A DNA stretch of 64,000 bases from an uncultured Opitutia bacterium (GTDB lineage Bacteria; Verrucomicrobiota; Verrucomicrobiia; Opitutales; Opitutaceae). Below are positions 23,900-33,822 of this stretch, piece by piece. The translations under genes and the position numbers were made by a program. Under the pieces are notes generated by a model. That model saw only the letters and a list, made by a program, of their open reading frames with translations. It was not told the DNA's origin and ran no database searches. Location: positions 62,001-126,000 of the forward strand of contig CAIMFY010000096.1 in the NCBI GenBank assembly GCA_903840415.1, written 5' to 3'. Each line of letters starts with the position of its first letter. The stretch's first letter is position 1.

Positions 23900-26290
23900 T
23901 TATTTCGTCGTCGTGGCGCCCGGATAGGAAATTTCCAGTTTGCTGTAGACGTTGGTGCTGCCGCGAGGCCAATTCACTCCGGCGCCGCCGAAGCGGTTGG
24001 GTGCGATCGTGCCGGTGAGTGAAAGCGTTTCCTGATCCACGTCGTTCGACGCGGTCGCGCGGAGCGTGGTGCCGGTGACTTTGATCGTGAGCTGGGTTGT
24101 CGGTTTGAAAACACCGCTGAGCACCTGCCGGTCGTCGAGCGGCGAGCCGGCGCCGTTTTCGATTTTGTAGAATTGGAACATGCACTTTGCAGCGGACTGC
24201 GTCGTGCGCCAGAAGCGGAGCGCATAGCCGTTTTTGGTGCGCGGATCGTATTTGATGAGAATGTCCGCGTGGAGATTGCGCTCGCCGGAGTCGGCGGGTG
24301 AACCGGGGATGGAGAAGCCGGTGCCTTCGGTTTTCTCGGGCGTCATCACGAGGTCGAACTGCATGTCACCCGTTGCTGCATCGCGCTGGTATAGGAGCGA
24401 TCCCGGTGTGGTCGGATGGACGCCGTAGCCGCTGGAAAATTTTTCTTCCGCCACGGTCACCCACGTGCCCAAAACCGCCCAGAGGCCGTTCCCGCAGGTT
24501 TCGTTGGTCTCGGGCAGCCAGCTCTTGAAATCGACCGAGACGGTGGTCGCCATGAGATCGGATGCGGCGACGGGTTGGACGGACATCGCTTGGACGGACG
24601 GGCCAGGATCGCTGATGTTATGCTTGGGCTGAATTCCAACTCTGAGGAATTTGCCGACATAGCCCGGCGTCAACGCGAGTGACTTCAACGGCTGGTTGCC
24701 CCGGCTCACGGCCACGATTCGCGGATGCGCTCCAGTGGCATCGTCGCAGATCCACCACGAAACGAGTGACTGATCCAGTTTGCCACGCAGGTCGAGCTGG
24801 TAGGTTACGGAGACCGTGCCCTTGTCCGGAGGATTCAACGTCGGCCCGGCGATGACCGCTGGCGGATCGATGAACTTCGGCTCAACGAAAACCCACGCGG
24901 TCACGAAGAATCCATTCGAGGCGGTAGCGTTGATCGGAATCCACTCGGCGTATTCCGTGAGATTGCGGCCGGTGACCACGACCTTCGGGCCGGTGGTGGC
25001 GTTCAACGTGACGAGGTCGGATTTCGTGGACCATGTGATCGTTGCATCGGTCGCACGCGCGGGGGTGACGGTGGCGCCGATCGTCGCGCCTGGTCCGTCG
25101 GTGCGAATCGTCGGAGCGCCGCCCGTGAGTGCGATGCGGAAGGGCAAGTCACTCTGGCCGGCGGGTTCATATTTTACACGGACACCGGCGGGATCCCAAT
25201 TGTCGGCCGGGCCGGCGGTCGGCGCGCGGAGGAGATTCCACGGATTGTAGGCGGATAGTTCGCGCTCGGAGAGTTCGCGGGCATAGTCGAAGGTGGGTGG
25301 GCCGACCGTGCCGTCGGGAATCACGGCGGGCTGGCCGTCGGGATATTTCACCCGATAGGTGAGCGAATACTGACTCGGGCGCGGAGTGATTTTGCCGCGC
25401 GACCACGTGGTGTTGGGCGGCACGACGCAGTTGATGAGCGCGACCGGTCGTGCGGCGCTGCCGAATTCGACCTTGTAGAATTGCATCCGCTGGGCGGCCT
25501 CGAAGCGGCAGTTGAAAAACACGATGTTCGAGGACGACATCACTCCGCGACCGACCGAGTAAACGAGCGTGGAGTCCTCCCACACGCTCATCTGGCCGCC
25601 GCCCATCCAGTCGTCGGTGCCCTCGATGAAAACGTTTTTGAAGTAGGAGCGCGCCGTCCGGATAAACGTCGTGTCGAGCCGGCTCAGAAAAGCGACGTTC
25701 TCGTAAACGTGCTTGTCGCCCTGGCACTGCAGTGCGACCGCCTGCGTGATGACGTCGGAGCGCTTGATGAGATTCTTGCGCGGGTCGCCGGGATACTCGT
25801 AGTCGGTGTTGCAGTAGTTGAGGACGGTGAGGTTGCGCAGCGAGAAACCGGTGGCGTTGACGTCGAGGATGTAACCGTTGTCGTCGGCGCCCTGCTGGTT
25901 GCCGCGGTTGTCGGCGAGCACGACCGCCCGGCGGTTGTTGGTCAGGCCGAGAAACGTGATCCAGTTTTTCGTGATGCGCAGGCTCGGCGTGCGCGAGACG
26001 GTGCTAGGTAGCGGATAGACGTTTGGCTTGAGGCCGATGACGGTTGGGTGCGCCTCGGTGCCTGCGGGCGCGGCTTCGTAGGCGGCTTGGAGCGTCTTGA
26101 ATTTTTTGTTCGCGGCGTCATCTTGGGCGAGGTTGCCATCGACGAGAATGTCGTAGGTCAGCTTCGCCGGATCGATCGCGGCGACGATGGGCTCGGCGCT
26201 GCCGCGGACGTTGTCCTGGGCGTGGATGGAGCGGCTGGAGAACAGCGAGAGAGTGACGGCGAGAATCAGAAAGGCTTGGGGAGTTTTCAT
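23900..26290 (-). CDS. Exported pectinesterase-like (CE8-type beta-helix) protein with C-terminal accessory domains
   Basis: 796 residues from ATG 26290, which gives a clean signal peptide (MKTPQAFLILAVTLSLF ... IHAQ). Residues about 35-360 form a right-handed beta-helix related to pectin methylesterase. The FLSRLDTTFIR stretch matches the canonical QDTL strand, and EGTDDWMGGG matches GTVDFIFG with its nucleophile Asp kept. The sequence otherwise diverges from textbook CE8. After this come an Ig-like part (about 420-520) and a C-terminal beta-rich domain (about 600-796), perhaps carbohydrate-binding. De-esterification of pectin would open it to pectate lyase PelA encoded at 5.8 kb. Confidence 0.75.
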   Translation of the reverse strand: MKTPQAFLILAVTLSLFSSRSIHAQDNVRGSAEPIVAAIDPAKLTYDILVDGNLAQDDAANKKFKTLQAAYEAAPAGTEAHPTVIGLKPNVYPLPSTVSRTPSLRITKNWITFLGLTNNRRAVVLADNRGNQQGADDNGYILDVNATGFSLRNLTVLNYCNTDYEYPGDPRKNLIKRSDVITQAVALQCQGDKHVYENVAFLSRLDTTFIRTARSYFKNVFIEGTDDWMGGGQMSVWEDSTLVYSVGRGVMSSSNIVFFNCRFEAAQRMQFYKVEFGSAARPVALINCVVPPNTTWSRGKITPRPSQYSLTYRVKYPDGQPAVIPDGTVGPPTFDYARELSERELSAYNPWNLLRAPTAGPADNWDPAGVRVKYEPAGQSDLPFRIALTGGAPTIRTDGPGATIGATVTPARATDATITWSTKSDLVTLNATTGPKVVVTGRNLTEYAEWIPINATASNGFFVTAWVFVEPKFIDPPAVIAGPTLNPPDKGTVSVTYQLDLRGKLDQSLVSWWICDDATGAHPRIVAVSRGNQPLKSLALTPGYVGKFLRVGIQPKHNISDPGPSVQAMSVQPVAASDLMATTVSVDFKSWLPETNETCGNGLWAVLGTWVTVAEEKFSSGYGVHPTTPGSLLYQRDAATGDMQFDLVMTPEKTEGTGFSIPGSPADSGERNLHADILIKYDPRTKNGYALRFWRTTQSAAKCMFQFYKIENGAGSPLDDRQVLSGVFKPTTQLTIKVTGTTLRATASNDVDQETLSLTGTIAPNRFGGAGVNWPRGSTNVYSKLEISYPGATTTK

Positions 26291-26370
26291 CGGGGTAAGG
26301 CTTTGCTGCGGGTCAGCAACCTGACGCTTACAACTGCGCGAAGGACTCCGCTGCGTCGCGCCTTTGCACT

Positions 26371-27645
26371 TCAACCCCGAATCTGACCTGTGCCGTCGAT
26401 TACGAATTTGTAGGTGCAGAGTTCGCGCAAACCCATCGGGCCGCGGGCGTGGAGGCGATCGGTGCTGATGCCGATTTCGGCGCCGTAGCCGAATTCAAAG
26501 CCGTCGTTGAAGCGCGTGCTGGCGTTCCAGAAGACGGCGGCGCTATCGACGCTCGCCTGAAAACGCCGTGCGGCGGCCTCGTCGCGCGTCACGATGGTGT
26601 CGCTGTGCGCGGAACCATCGCGATTGATCGTCGCGATGGCAGTGTCGAGGGAATCGACGAGGCGCACCGCCAGAATGAGGTCGAGAAATTCAGCGGTGAA
26701 ATCGGCAGGCGCGGCGGCAGTGTGCGCGAGCTTCGCGTTTGCGAGAATCGCGGCGCTGGCGGTGTCGCAGCGAAGCTCCACATTCTTCGCGAGGAGTGCG
26801 GAGGCGAGGCGCGGGAGGAGTTTTTTGGCGATGGCGGCGTGGACGAGGAGTTGCTCGGCGGCGTTGCAGACGCCGGGGCGCTGGGTCTTGGAGTTGACGA
26901 GGATTTTTTCCGCGAGGTCGGGGTCAGCGTCGCGATCGACGTAGACGAAGCACACGCCGGTGTAGTGCTTGATGACGGGGATGGTGGAGTTTTCCGCGAC
27001 GTAGCGGATGAGGCTTTCGCCGCCGCGCGGGATGATGCAGTGTATGAGCGTGTCGAGCTTGAGCAGCGTGGTGAGCGCGGCGCGGTCCGTCGTCGGGATG
27101 AGTTGGACGGCGTCGGCCGGGAGTGACGCGGCCGTGAGCGCCTGCGAGATCAGCGCGGCGAGCGCGGTGTTGGTGTGGAAACATTCGCTGCCGCCGCGTA
27201 GGATGGCGGCGTTGCTGCTTTTCAGGCAGAGGATGGCGCAGTCGATCGTGACGTTGGGGCGCGACTCGTAGATGATGCCGATGACGCCGATGGGAACGCG
27301 GAGTTTGCGGATATGGAGGCCGTTGGGGCGCGTCCACGCCTCGAGTTCGGTGCCGACGGGATCGGGGAGCGCGATGACTTCGCGGACGGATTGCGCGAGG
27401 TGCGTGAGCTTGGCAGGCGTGATGGTGAGGCGTTCGCGGCCGGCTGGCGTCAGCGCCGCAGCCTCGGCGGAGGCGAGATCCGTTCGGTTCGCGGCGAGAA
27501 GGGCGGCGTGCGAGGCGTCGATCAGGTCGGCGAGTTTCGCCAGGGCGGAGTCTTTGGCGGTGGTCGGCGCCGTCGCGAGCACGAGCGACGCGGCGCGGGC
27601 GCGCTGCGCAAGGGACGTGACGAGGCTGGCGAGATCGGCGGACAT
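26371..27645 (-). CDS. proA: Glutamate-5-semialdehyde dehydrogenase (gamma-glutamyl phosphate reductase)
   Basis: 424 residues from the ATG at 27645; an ORF extension to 27663 is unlikely. It performs the second step of proline synthesis, reducing glutamyl-5-phosphate with NADPH. Recognition: GVIGIIYESRPNVTIDCA, CLKSSNAAILRGGSE, the catalytic Cys in TQRPGVCNAAEQLLVH, and the C-terminal MGLRELCTYKFVIDGTGQIRG. proB is not adjacent. The gene follows an ABC exporter on the same strand, with an unusual inverted-repeat region in between. Confidence 0.95.
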   Translation of the reverse strand: MSADLASLVTSLAQRARAASLVLATAPTTAKDSALAKLADLIDASHAALLAANRTDLASAEAAALTPAGRERLTITPAKLTHLAQSVREVIALPDPVGTELEAWTRPNGLHIRKLRVPIGVIGIIYESRPNVTIDCAILCLKSSNAAILRGGSECFHTNTALAALISQALTAASLPADAVQLIPTTDRAALTTLLKLDTLIHCIIPRGGESLIRYVAENSTIPVIKHYTGVCFVYVDRDADPDLAEKILVNSKTQRPGVCNAAEQLLVHAAIAKKLLPRLASALLAKNVELRCDTASAAILANAKLAHTAAAPADFTAEFLDLILAVRLVDSLDTAIATINRDGSAHSDTIVTRDEAAARRFQASVDSAAVFWNASTRFNDGFEFGYGAEIGISTDRLHARGPMGLRELCTYKFVIDGTGQIRG

Positions 27646-27673
27646 GGAAGCGCGGAATGTCACGCAATCGTGC

Positions 27674-27722
27674 CAGAGCGCAAAGGGAAAATCAGAGCGA
27701 AAGAACGCCGGTTTGCGCTCTG
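27674..27722. repeat. 11-bp perfect inverted repeat with a third, competing arm
   Basis: An 11-bp arm at 27674-27684 (cagagcgcaaa) is the exact reverse complement of 27712-27722. Between them, 27693-27699 repeats the first seven bases (cagagcg), so either copy could pair with the 3' arm. It begins two bases beyond the stop codon of the ABC permease gene and lies 29 bases before proA on the same strand. No T-run follows on the minus strand. It could be a transcript-end hairpin, an attenuator-like switch before proA, or a dispersed palindromic repeat. Confidence 0.7.
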
Positions 27723-27724
27723 CG

Positions 27725-29158
27725 CTATCCGAAGATCTTTCCGCGATTGAAACGCCAGACGGCGATGCTCATTACGAGCACGGTAATGCCGCCAAGGATG
27801 CCGAGGATGGGCAGGAGCTGAAAGAAAGACTGGCCGGCCCAGAGCACGGCGCTGAAGCCTTCCATCGACCAGTAAACGAGCGTGAGTTTACTGAATTGCT
27901 GGATAAAGACCGGCATCAGCGTGATCGGGAACCAGGCACCACCGAGCGAGCTCATGATCATGATGAGGAACGTGGCGAGGCCTTGGGCCGCCTCGGCGTT
28001 GGGTGAGAGCGCGGCGAGCAACATCCCAAACGAAGTGCAGGCGGCGGCGGCGAAGGTGCAGACAAGCACGAGGAGGACGAAGTGCTTCTCAACTTCGATC
28101 CCGAATAGGATGCGGCCGGCGACGAAGAGCACCATGAGTTGCACGATGCCGAGGATAACTCCGTAAAGAAACTTGCTCCAAAGGATGTGGGCGCGCGTAA
28201 CCGGGGCAGCGAGGAGTCGCTGAAAAATGCCAGCGTCGCGTTCGCGAAAGAGACTCGTGGCGGAGGCACTGAGCGCGAAAAGAAGAAACTGAATCGCCCA
28301 GCCACCGACGATGCTGGTGGCAAATGGGCTCTTCACGTCGGCGCCGACGACTTGAATCGTTTCAAGGCGAACGATGCGCGAGAGGGCGTCAACCGCGCCC
28401 GTGGTGGCGGGAGCGACAGCGGGTTGGGCGACTGAAGTCGGCGGTGCGTTCGACGTAGGATCTTTCGGAGCGTCAAGACGCCGGAGCGATCGGTCAGCGG
28501 GCTGGGTCGGCCCAGTGATCTGGCCAAAGCCGAAGTCGCCAGCCTCAAGATCGCGTTGGACCTGGTCCTTGTCGGCACCGAAGGCATCGCTGACCGCCGC
28601 GGCGATGGTGCCGTTGAATTGTTTGAACCGGGAGTCGCCGAGGAAGTTTTTTGCCCGAGCCTGCAGGGATTGGCCGAGGAGCTGCGGGACGGTGGTGAAG
28701 ATCGTTTTTTGGAGCATGCCGTTGACGGTCTGCGTCTCGATCTCGTTGCGCGGGTTGGAGAAGATTTTCAGGTGAAGGCCAAACGTCGTTTCGCTGACGA
28801 CGTCGGGAGGGATGACGAGGGCGAAGCGAAAGTCGGCGTCGGGCGCCTGCATCATCGATCGAAGGTCGGCTTCGGTGAGCGGGCGGGTGGACTTGTCCGG
28901 GTTGACGAATTTTGTGTAGACGTAGAAACTTTTCTCGGCTTGCAGTGCCGCGACGAGAGTGGCCGCGGCGGGATTGTCGCTGGCGTTTACGACAGCGAGG
29001 GGAATCCCATTCGGTCCGGAATCTTTTTTGTTTACGCCGAAAATGACACCGAAGAGCCAGATCATCGCGAAGGGAACGATGAACGTGAGGGAAACCGCCG
29101 CCTTGTTGCGGAAGAAATTAGTGAAATCTTTGCGGAGGAGAACGAGGATGGGGCGCAT
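27725..29158 (-). CDS. ABC-2 type exporter permease
   Basis: 477 residues with ATG at 29158. An N-terminal helix (about 20-42, AAVSLTFIVPFAMIWLFGVIFG) is followed by a roughly 240-residue extracytoplasmic domain and five helices at about 280-470, the YhhJ/DrrB-like layout of ABC2 membrane proteins. The sequence FRERDAGIFQRLLAAPVTRAHILWSK is the family's amphipathic segment. It would work with the ATPase encoded 11 bases upstream to export a lipid, drug or polysaccharide; the substrate is unknown. No HlyD-type adaptor is next to it. Confidence 0.85.
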   Translation of the reverse strand: MRPILVLLRKDFTNFFRNKAAVSLTFIVPFAMIWLFGVIFGVNKKDSGPNGIPLAVVNASDNPAAATLVAALQAEKSFYVYTKFVNPDKSTRPLTEADLRSMMQAPDADFRFALVIPPDVVSETTFGLHLKIFSNPRNEIETQTVNGMLQKTIFTTVPQLLGQSLQARAKNFLGDSRFKQFNGTIAAAVSDAFGADKDQVQRDLEAGDFGFGQITGPTQPADRSLRRLDAPKDPTSNAPPTSVAQPAVAPATTGAVDALSRIVRLETIQVVGADVKSPFATSIVGGWAIQFLLFALSASATSLFRERDAGIFQRLLAAPVTRAHILWSKFLYGVILGIVQLMVLFVAGRILFGIEVEKHFVLLVLVCTFAAAACTSFGMLLAALSPNAEAAQGLATFLIMIMSSLGGAWFPITLMPVFIQQFSKLTLVYWSMEGFSAVLWAGQSFFQLLPILGILGGITVLVMSIAVWRFNRGKIFG

Positions 29159-29169
29159 GGTGGGGCAAG

Positions 29170-30087
29170 TTACTCGCGAAGGGTGCGGCCGGTGAGATGG
29201 AGGAAAACGGCTTCGAGGGTGGGGCGTTGGCTGGTGAAGAGGCGGCCGGGCACCGCATGCGATTCGGCCCGCGCGTAGAAAGCCGATAGTTTGCAGTCGA
29301 TGTGGGGTCGGAAGCGATGCGAGCCGTCGGCCGTGGCGAGTTCGCCGAGCGCGGCGAGCTCAACCGCGAGGGGCGCGGTGGCGGCCGTGGCTGGGAATCG
29401 GATCTCTTCTTCGAACGGCAGGCGCGTGAGCAGTTCTTCGAGCGTGCCCAGCGCGAGAATTTTGCCGTGATCGATGATGCCGATGCGGGAGCACAGTCGC
29501 GTGGCTTCCTCCATGTAATGAGTGGAGTAGATGATGGTGAGGCCGTCGCGATTGAGCGCTTGCAGGTATTCAAAGATGGCGTTGCGAGACTGCGGGTCGA
29601 CGCCGACGGTCGGCTCGTCGCAGAGGAGGAGTTTGGGACGGTGGAGCAGGGCGGCGACGAGATTAAGGCGGCGCTGCATGCCCCCGGAAAAATTCTTCAC
29701 CGGATCGCGGCGGCGATCGGCGAGTTGGACCGCAGTGAGCGCGGTGTTGATGCGATCACGGAGGTCGGCGCCGCGGAGGCCATAGAGCGCTCCGAAGATG
29801 CGAAGGTTCTCGTCGGCGTTCAGTTCCGGATAGAGCGCGATGTGCTGGGGGACCAGCCCGAGCGACGTGCGGGAGGCGGCGTTGGCGGCAGTGAGCGGAG
29901 CACCATCGAGGTGGAGCGTGCCGGCATCGGCTGCGCGCAGGCCGGCGACGAGCGACATGAGCGTGGATTTGCCGGCGCCGTTCGGGCCGAGCAGGCCAAA
30001 GAATTCGCCGCGGGCGATATCGAGCGAGACGTCGTCCAGTGCGATGATCGTGCCGAAGCGTTTGGTGACGGAGCGGAGTTGCAGCAT
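29170..30087 (-). CDS. ABC transporter ATP-binding protein (exporter type)
   Basis: 305 residues from the ATG at 30087. Walker A is GPNGAGKS, the signature is NFSGGMQRRLNLVAALLHRPKLLLCDEP (LSGG-like plus Walker B), the D-loop is GVDPQSRN and the switch His is in IYSTHYMEEA. This places it in the CcmA/DrrA family of ABC-2 exporters. The C-terminal 80 residues are the regulatory extension common there. It is the first gene of a two-gene operon and is divergent from the pectin operon at 30219. Confidence 0.92.
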   Translation of the reverse strand: MLQLRSVTKRFGTIIALDDVSLDIARGEFFGLLGPNGAGKSTLMSLVAGLRAADAGTLHLDGAPLTAANAASRTSLGLVPQHIALYPELNADENLRIFGALYGLRGADLRDRINTALTAVQLADRRRDPVKNFSGGMQRRLNLVAALLHRPKLLLCDEPTVGVDPQSRNAIFEYLQALNRDGLTIIYSTHYMEEATRLCSRIGIIDHGKILALGTLEELLTRLPFEEEIRFPATAATAPLAVELAALGELATADGSHRFRPHIDCKLSAFYARAESHAVPGRLFTSQRPTLEAVFLHLTGRTLRE

Positions 30088-30218
30088 AGAAGCAGTTGTG
30101 AATGGACCGAGGAGAAACTCGACTCGAAACGAAAGGTTACCTGCATCGTCAGACTGCGCGGACACGAGTCCTTTGGCGTTGCGCGGATGGGGCTCGCGAG
30201 CCACATCTTTTTCTCCCC

Positions 30219-32387
30219 ATGGTGCGCTTCGCCTTCTGCCGGTTCGTAGTCGTCACGTCGCTCGCGTGCGCTCTCGCGCAGGCCGCGGAAAAGATCGATC
30301 GGCACGCGCTGGTCACCCGGCACAATCCGCACCTCACCGCCGTCGATCCGTGGGCGCCGCTGTCCGTGGGCAACGGGGAATTTTGCTTTACGGCGGACGT
30401 GACCGGACTGCAGACGTTCACGGACTACTATCATGCACATGGCATCGCCACCGGGACGCAGGCGCGCTGGTCGTGGCACACGAATCCGAATCCGAACGGC
30501 TATAATCTCGCCGATGCGAACCGGCCGTTTACGGCCTACGGCAAGACGCTCGGCTACCCGACGAACGACAAAAGTCCCGCGGGCCAATGGCTCCGCGAGA
30601 ACCCGCACGCGATGCCGCTGGGGCAGTTAGGCTTCGTGGACGAAAAGGGTGCAGCACTCGTGCTCACCGACATCGCGAATATCGACCAAACACTCGATTT
30701 GTGGTCGGGTGAGATCCGAAGCAGGTTCACCTGGCGCGGTGAGGCCGTTGAAGTGAGCACCCTGTGCAACCCGACCGTGGACCATATTGCGGTGAGAATT
30801 CGATCGAAAGCGGTTGCGAACGGGGCGCTGCGCGTGCGACTGGCGTTTCCGCGTGGGCATGACATCAAGACGAAAAACAACCCGGCCTTGGACTGGTCGC
30901 AGCCGGAAACGCATTCAACGAAAGTGTGGCCGGCGAATGGGCCGAAGGATTTTGTGCCGCCGGTTGAAACCGATCACGAGAGGTTTGAGCGCACGCGAGA
31001 CGATTTTAATTGTTCTGTAGAGTTAAACACCGTCGGCGGTGTGTTTTCGCGGCCGACAGCCGCTTCCCCGCATGCACTCTTCATTCATGGAGATCTTGGC
31101 GTCGATACTTTGAAGATTTCGGTTTTGTATTGGAACGGCCGAATTCAATTGGATTCATTCGATTGGGAGAAGACACGCGGGCAAGCTGCTAAATATTGGG
31201 AGGGTTTCTGGCAGAGCGGCGGCGCGATCGATTTTGCCGGCAGCACCGATCCGCGCGCGGCGGAGCTCGAGCGTCGCGTGGTGCTCTCGCAATATCTCAC
31301 GGCGATCCAGTGTGCGGGCGATTTTCCGCCGTCGGAGAGCGGGCTCACCCTCAGCACCTGGTATCAGAAACACCACACCGAGATGGTTTGGTGGCACACG
31401 GCGCACTTTGCCCTCTGGGGTCGCGACCCGTTTCTCGCTAAGAATCTCGACTGGTTTACCCGCGCGCTGCCGGTCGCCCGCGAAATTGCGAAGGGCCGCG
31501 ATCTCCGCGGCGCGCGCTGGCCGAAGATGATCGGACCCGACGGACGCGAAAGTCCCGGCGGCAATCCACTCATCTACTGGAACCAGCCGCATCCGATTCA
31601 CCTCGCAGAGTTGCTCTACCGCAACACTCCGACACCCGCGACGCTCGCCCGCTACCGCGAACTCGTGCAGGACACGGCCGATTGTATGGCGTCGATGCTG
31701 CACTGGGACGAAACGCGGCAGTGTTACAACCTCGGCCCGCCACTTTGGATCGCGCAGGAAATCTACGACCAATCGACCAGCGTAAATCCGTGCTACGAAC
31801 TCAGCTATTGGTCGCGCGGCCTTCAAATCGCGCAGCAATGGCGCGAGCGGCTCGGGCTCCCGCGCGACCCGGAATGGGACAAGATGATCAATGCCCTCGC
31901 GCCGCTCCCGCAGAAGGACGGAAAATACGTCGCCATCGAATCGCATCCCGACACGTGGGACAACGTCGCCAGCCGCCACGATCATCCGTCGTTCCTGATG
32001 GCGTTCGGGCAACTTCCCGGCGATGGCGTCGACCGCGCGGTGATGGCGCGGACGCTCGACGCCGTGCTGAAGACGTGGGACTGGGAGACGAAAATCTGGG
32101 GTTGGGACTACCCAATGATTGCGATGACCGCCGCGCGGCTCGGAGAACCGAAGCAGGCCGTCGATGTCCTGCTCAAGAGCGACGGACCGAACAACAGTTA
32201 CACCGCCAACGGCCACAACAAGCAGCGCGATGATCTGCCGGTTTACCTGCCGGGCAACGGTGCGCTCCTCTCCGCCGTTGCGATGATGGCCGCCGGTTGG
32301 GACGGCGCACCGTCGTACGATGCGCCCGGTTTCCCGCACGACGGCACATGGATCGTGCGCAGTGAAGGGCTGCATCCGCTGCCATAA
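30219..32387 (+). CDS. Exported six-hairpin glycosidase-like protein
   Basis: 722 residues from ATG 30219, with a signal peptide ending at AQAAEK. The N-terminal beta-sandwich has WAPLSVGNGEFCFTADVTG (about 40-58), the sequence by which GH65, GH95 and related enzymes recognise the glycone. The C-terminal half is an alpha/alpha-toroid with MVWWHTAHFALWGRDP (about 390-405) and a Pro/Trp-rich NPLIYWNQPHPIHLAEL. I cannot assign the family: it resembles clan GH-L (GH65-type) most. It begins an operon with a GH105 and a beta-helix enzyme, so a pectin or rhamnogalacturonan fragment is the probable substrate. Confidence 0.7.
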   Translation: MVRFAFCRFVVVTSLACALAQAAEKIDRHALVTRHNPHLTAVDPWAPLSVGNGEFCFTADVTGLQTFTDYYHAHGIATGTQARWSWHTNPNPNGYNLADANRPFTAYGKTLGYPTNDKSPAGQWLRENPHAMPLGQLGFVDEKGAALVLTDIANIDQTLDLWSGEIRSRFTWRGEAVEVSTLCNPTVDHIAVRIRSKAVANGALRVRLAFPRGHDIKTKNNPALDWSQPETHSTKVWPANGPKDFVPPVETDHERFERTRDDFNCSVELNTVGGVFSRPTAASPHALFIHGDLGVDTLKISVLYWNGRIQLDSFDWEKTRGQAAKYWEGFWQSGGAIDFAGSTDPRAAELERRVVLSQYLTAIQCAGDFPPSESGLTLSTWYQKHHTEMVWWHTAHFALWGRDPFLAKNLDWFTRALPVAREIAKGRDLRGARWPKMIGPDGRESPGGNPLIYWNQPHPIHLAELLYRNTPTPATLARYRELVQDTADCMASMLHWDETRQCYNLGPPLWIAQEIYDQSTSVNPCYELSYWSRGLQIAQQWRERLGLPRDPEWDKMINALAPLPQKDGKYVAIESHPDTWDNVASRHDHPSFLMAFGQLPGDGVDRAVMARTLDAVLKTWDWETKIWGWDYPMIAMTAARLGEPKQAVDVLLKSDGPNNSYTANGHNKQRDDLPVYLPGNGALLSAVAMMAAGWDGAPSYDAPGFPHDGTWIVRSEGLHPLP

Positions 32388-32397
32388 TTTTTTTGAC

Positions 32398-33813
32398 ATG
32401 AAAATACTCCAACGCTTCCGCTTCCCCGCGCTCGCGGGCTTTACTCTCGCCGTCGTCGCCACGCCATTGTTCGCCGAAGGCCCGTTCCGCAACCGGGACA
32501 ACAAAAATGCCGCCAAAGACACCGCCGAGGCCTCTTATCCTGTCCCTTATCAATTGCCGACGGTGGCCGAAGTCACCGAGTCGCTCGCTCGCATTCGCAA
32601 CTACCTCGATGTCGCCGCGCCGACGCGCGTCATCGACAGCGCGACGGGCAAGGAGATCACCGATTTTTCATCGCCCGTAGCGACAGCGGTGCTCGACCGC
32701 GGCGAGATGGAGTTCGGTCCGCTCCAATACGAAATGGGCGTCGTCCATACGGCGATGCTGCGCGCCGCGGCGGTGACCGGTGACGCGAAATTCTCCGACT
32801 ACACGAAAAAACACCTGCAATTCATCGCCGACCGGCTGCCGTATTTTCAGGCGGCGGCGAAGAAGTTTGGCGCCGATCGCAACGGTCTCCGCCAAGTGAT
32901 CGAGCCGCGGGCGCTCGACGACTGCGGTTCGATGTGTGCGGCGCTCATCCGCGCTCGTCTCGCGCACGTCGGCCCGGATCTCAAGCCCGTGATCGACAAC
33001 TGGTCTGATTGGGTCGCGCACAAACAGTTTCGCCTAAAAGACGGCACCCTTGCCCGGCAGCGTCCGCAGGCACAGTCGCTCTGGGCTGATGACGCCTACA
33101 TGGGCATCCCAGCGCTCGCCGAGGCGGGCCGCATGACCGGCGACCGCGCGTATTTCGATGATGCCGTGAAGCAAATCGAGTTGATGTCGGCGAAGCTCTT
33201 CAACCCGCAGGTAGGACTCTACGCCCACGGCTGGAACGCGCACCACCCCGATGCCCCGAAATTCTACTGGGGTCGCGCCACCGGTTGGATCGTCATCGCG
33301 ATGTGCGATGTGCTCGACGTGCTGCCGAAGGATCATCCGGGCCGCGAGAAAGTGCTGGCGCAGTTGCGCGCGACGTTGAAGGGCGTGGCGCAATACCAGT
33401 CGGGCAGCGGTCTCTGGCATCAGATGGTCGATCGCAACGATTCGTATCTCGAGACGTCGGCAACGGCGATGTTCACCTATGGCATCGCCCACGCGGTGAA
33501 CGAAGGTTGGATCAATCCGACCACCTACGGCTCCATCGCGCAGGCGGGCTGGTGCGGTCTGGCGACGAAGATCAATGCGCAGGGGCAAGTCGAGGGCTCA
33601 TGCGTCGGCACGACGTTCGCGGGCGACCAAGTTTATTACTACAACCGGCCGGCAAGCCCGAAGGCGCTGCACGGCTATGGCACGACGATGCTCGCCGGGA
33701 TCGAGATGATCCGGATGCTGAAAAATCCGGCGTTCATCATCGATTACAAGCTGCGCACTTACCACTACGTGCCGAAGGACGGCGGTGCGACCAGCTACCG
33801 CGAACACATGTAA
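32398..33813 (+). CDS. Unsaturated rhamnogalacturonyl/glucuronyl hydrolase, GH105 (GH88-like)
   Basis: 471 residues from ATG 32398, with a signal peptide ending at LFAEG. Motifs are LWADDAYMGIPALAEAG (catalytic Asp region), FYWGRATGWIVIAM, SGLWHQMVDRNDSYLETSATAMFTYGIA and TTFAGDQVYYYNRP, all standard for the GH88/GH105 toroid. These enzymes add water to the 4,5-unsaturated uronate that lyases leave at fragment ends, freeing the keto-sugar. It is ten bases after the preceding glycosidase gene and ten before the next, so operonic. Length is greater than the intracellular YteR type because of the export signal and N-terminal linker. Confidence 0.88.
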   Translation: MKILQRFRFPALAGFTLAVVATPLFAEGPFRNRDNKNAAKDTAEASYPVPYQLPTVAEVTESLARIRNYLDVAAPTRVIDSATGKEITDFSSPVATAVLDRGEMEFGPLQYEMGVVHTAMLRAAAVTGDAKFSDYTKKHLQFIADRLPYFQAAAKKFGADRNGLRQVIEPRALDDCGSMCAALIRARLAHVGPDLKPVIDNWSDWVAHKQFRLKDGTLARQRPQAQSLWADDAYMGIPALAEAGRMTGDRAYFDDAVKQIELMSAKLFNPQVGLYAHGWNAHHPDAPKFYWGRATGWIVIAMCDVLDVLPKDHPGREKVLAQLRATLKGVAQYQSGSGLWHQMVDRNDSYLETSATAMFTYGIAHAVNEGWINPTTYGSIAQAGWCGLATKINAQGQVEGSCVGTTFAGDQVYYYNRPASPKALHGYGTTMLAGIEMIRMLKNPAFIIDYKLRTYHYVPKDGGATSYREHM

Positions 33814-33822
33814 GCCTCAGCC

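Noticed and set aside
31155-32522. 455-residue antisense open frame across the six-hairpin gene
   Set aside because: Mirror frame of a real operon gene; no recognisable domain.
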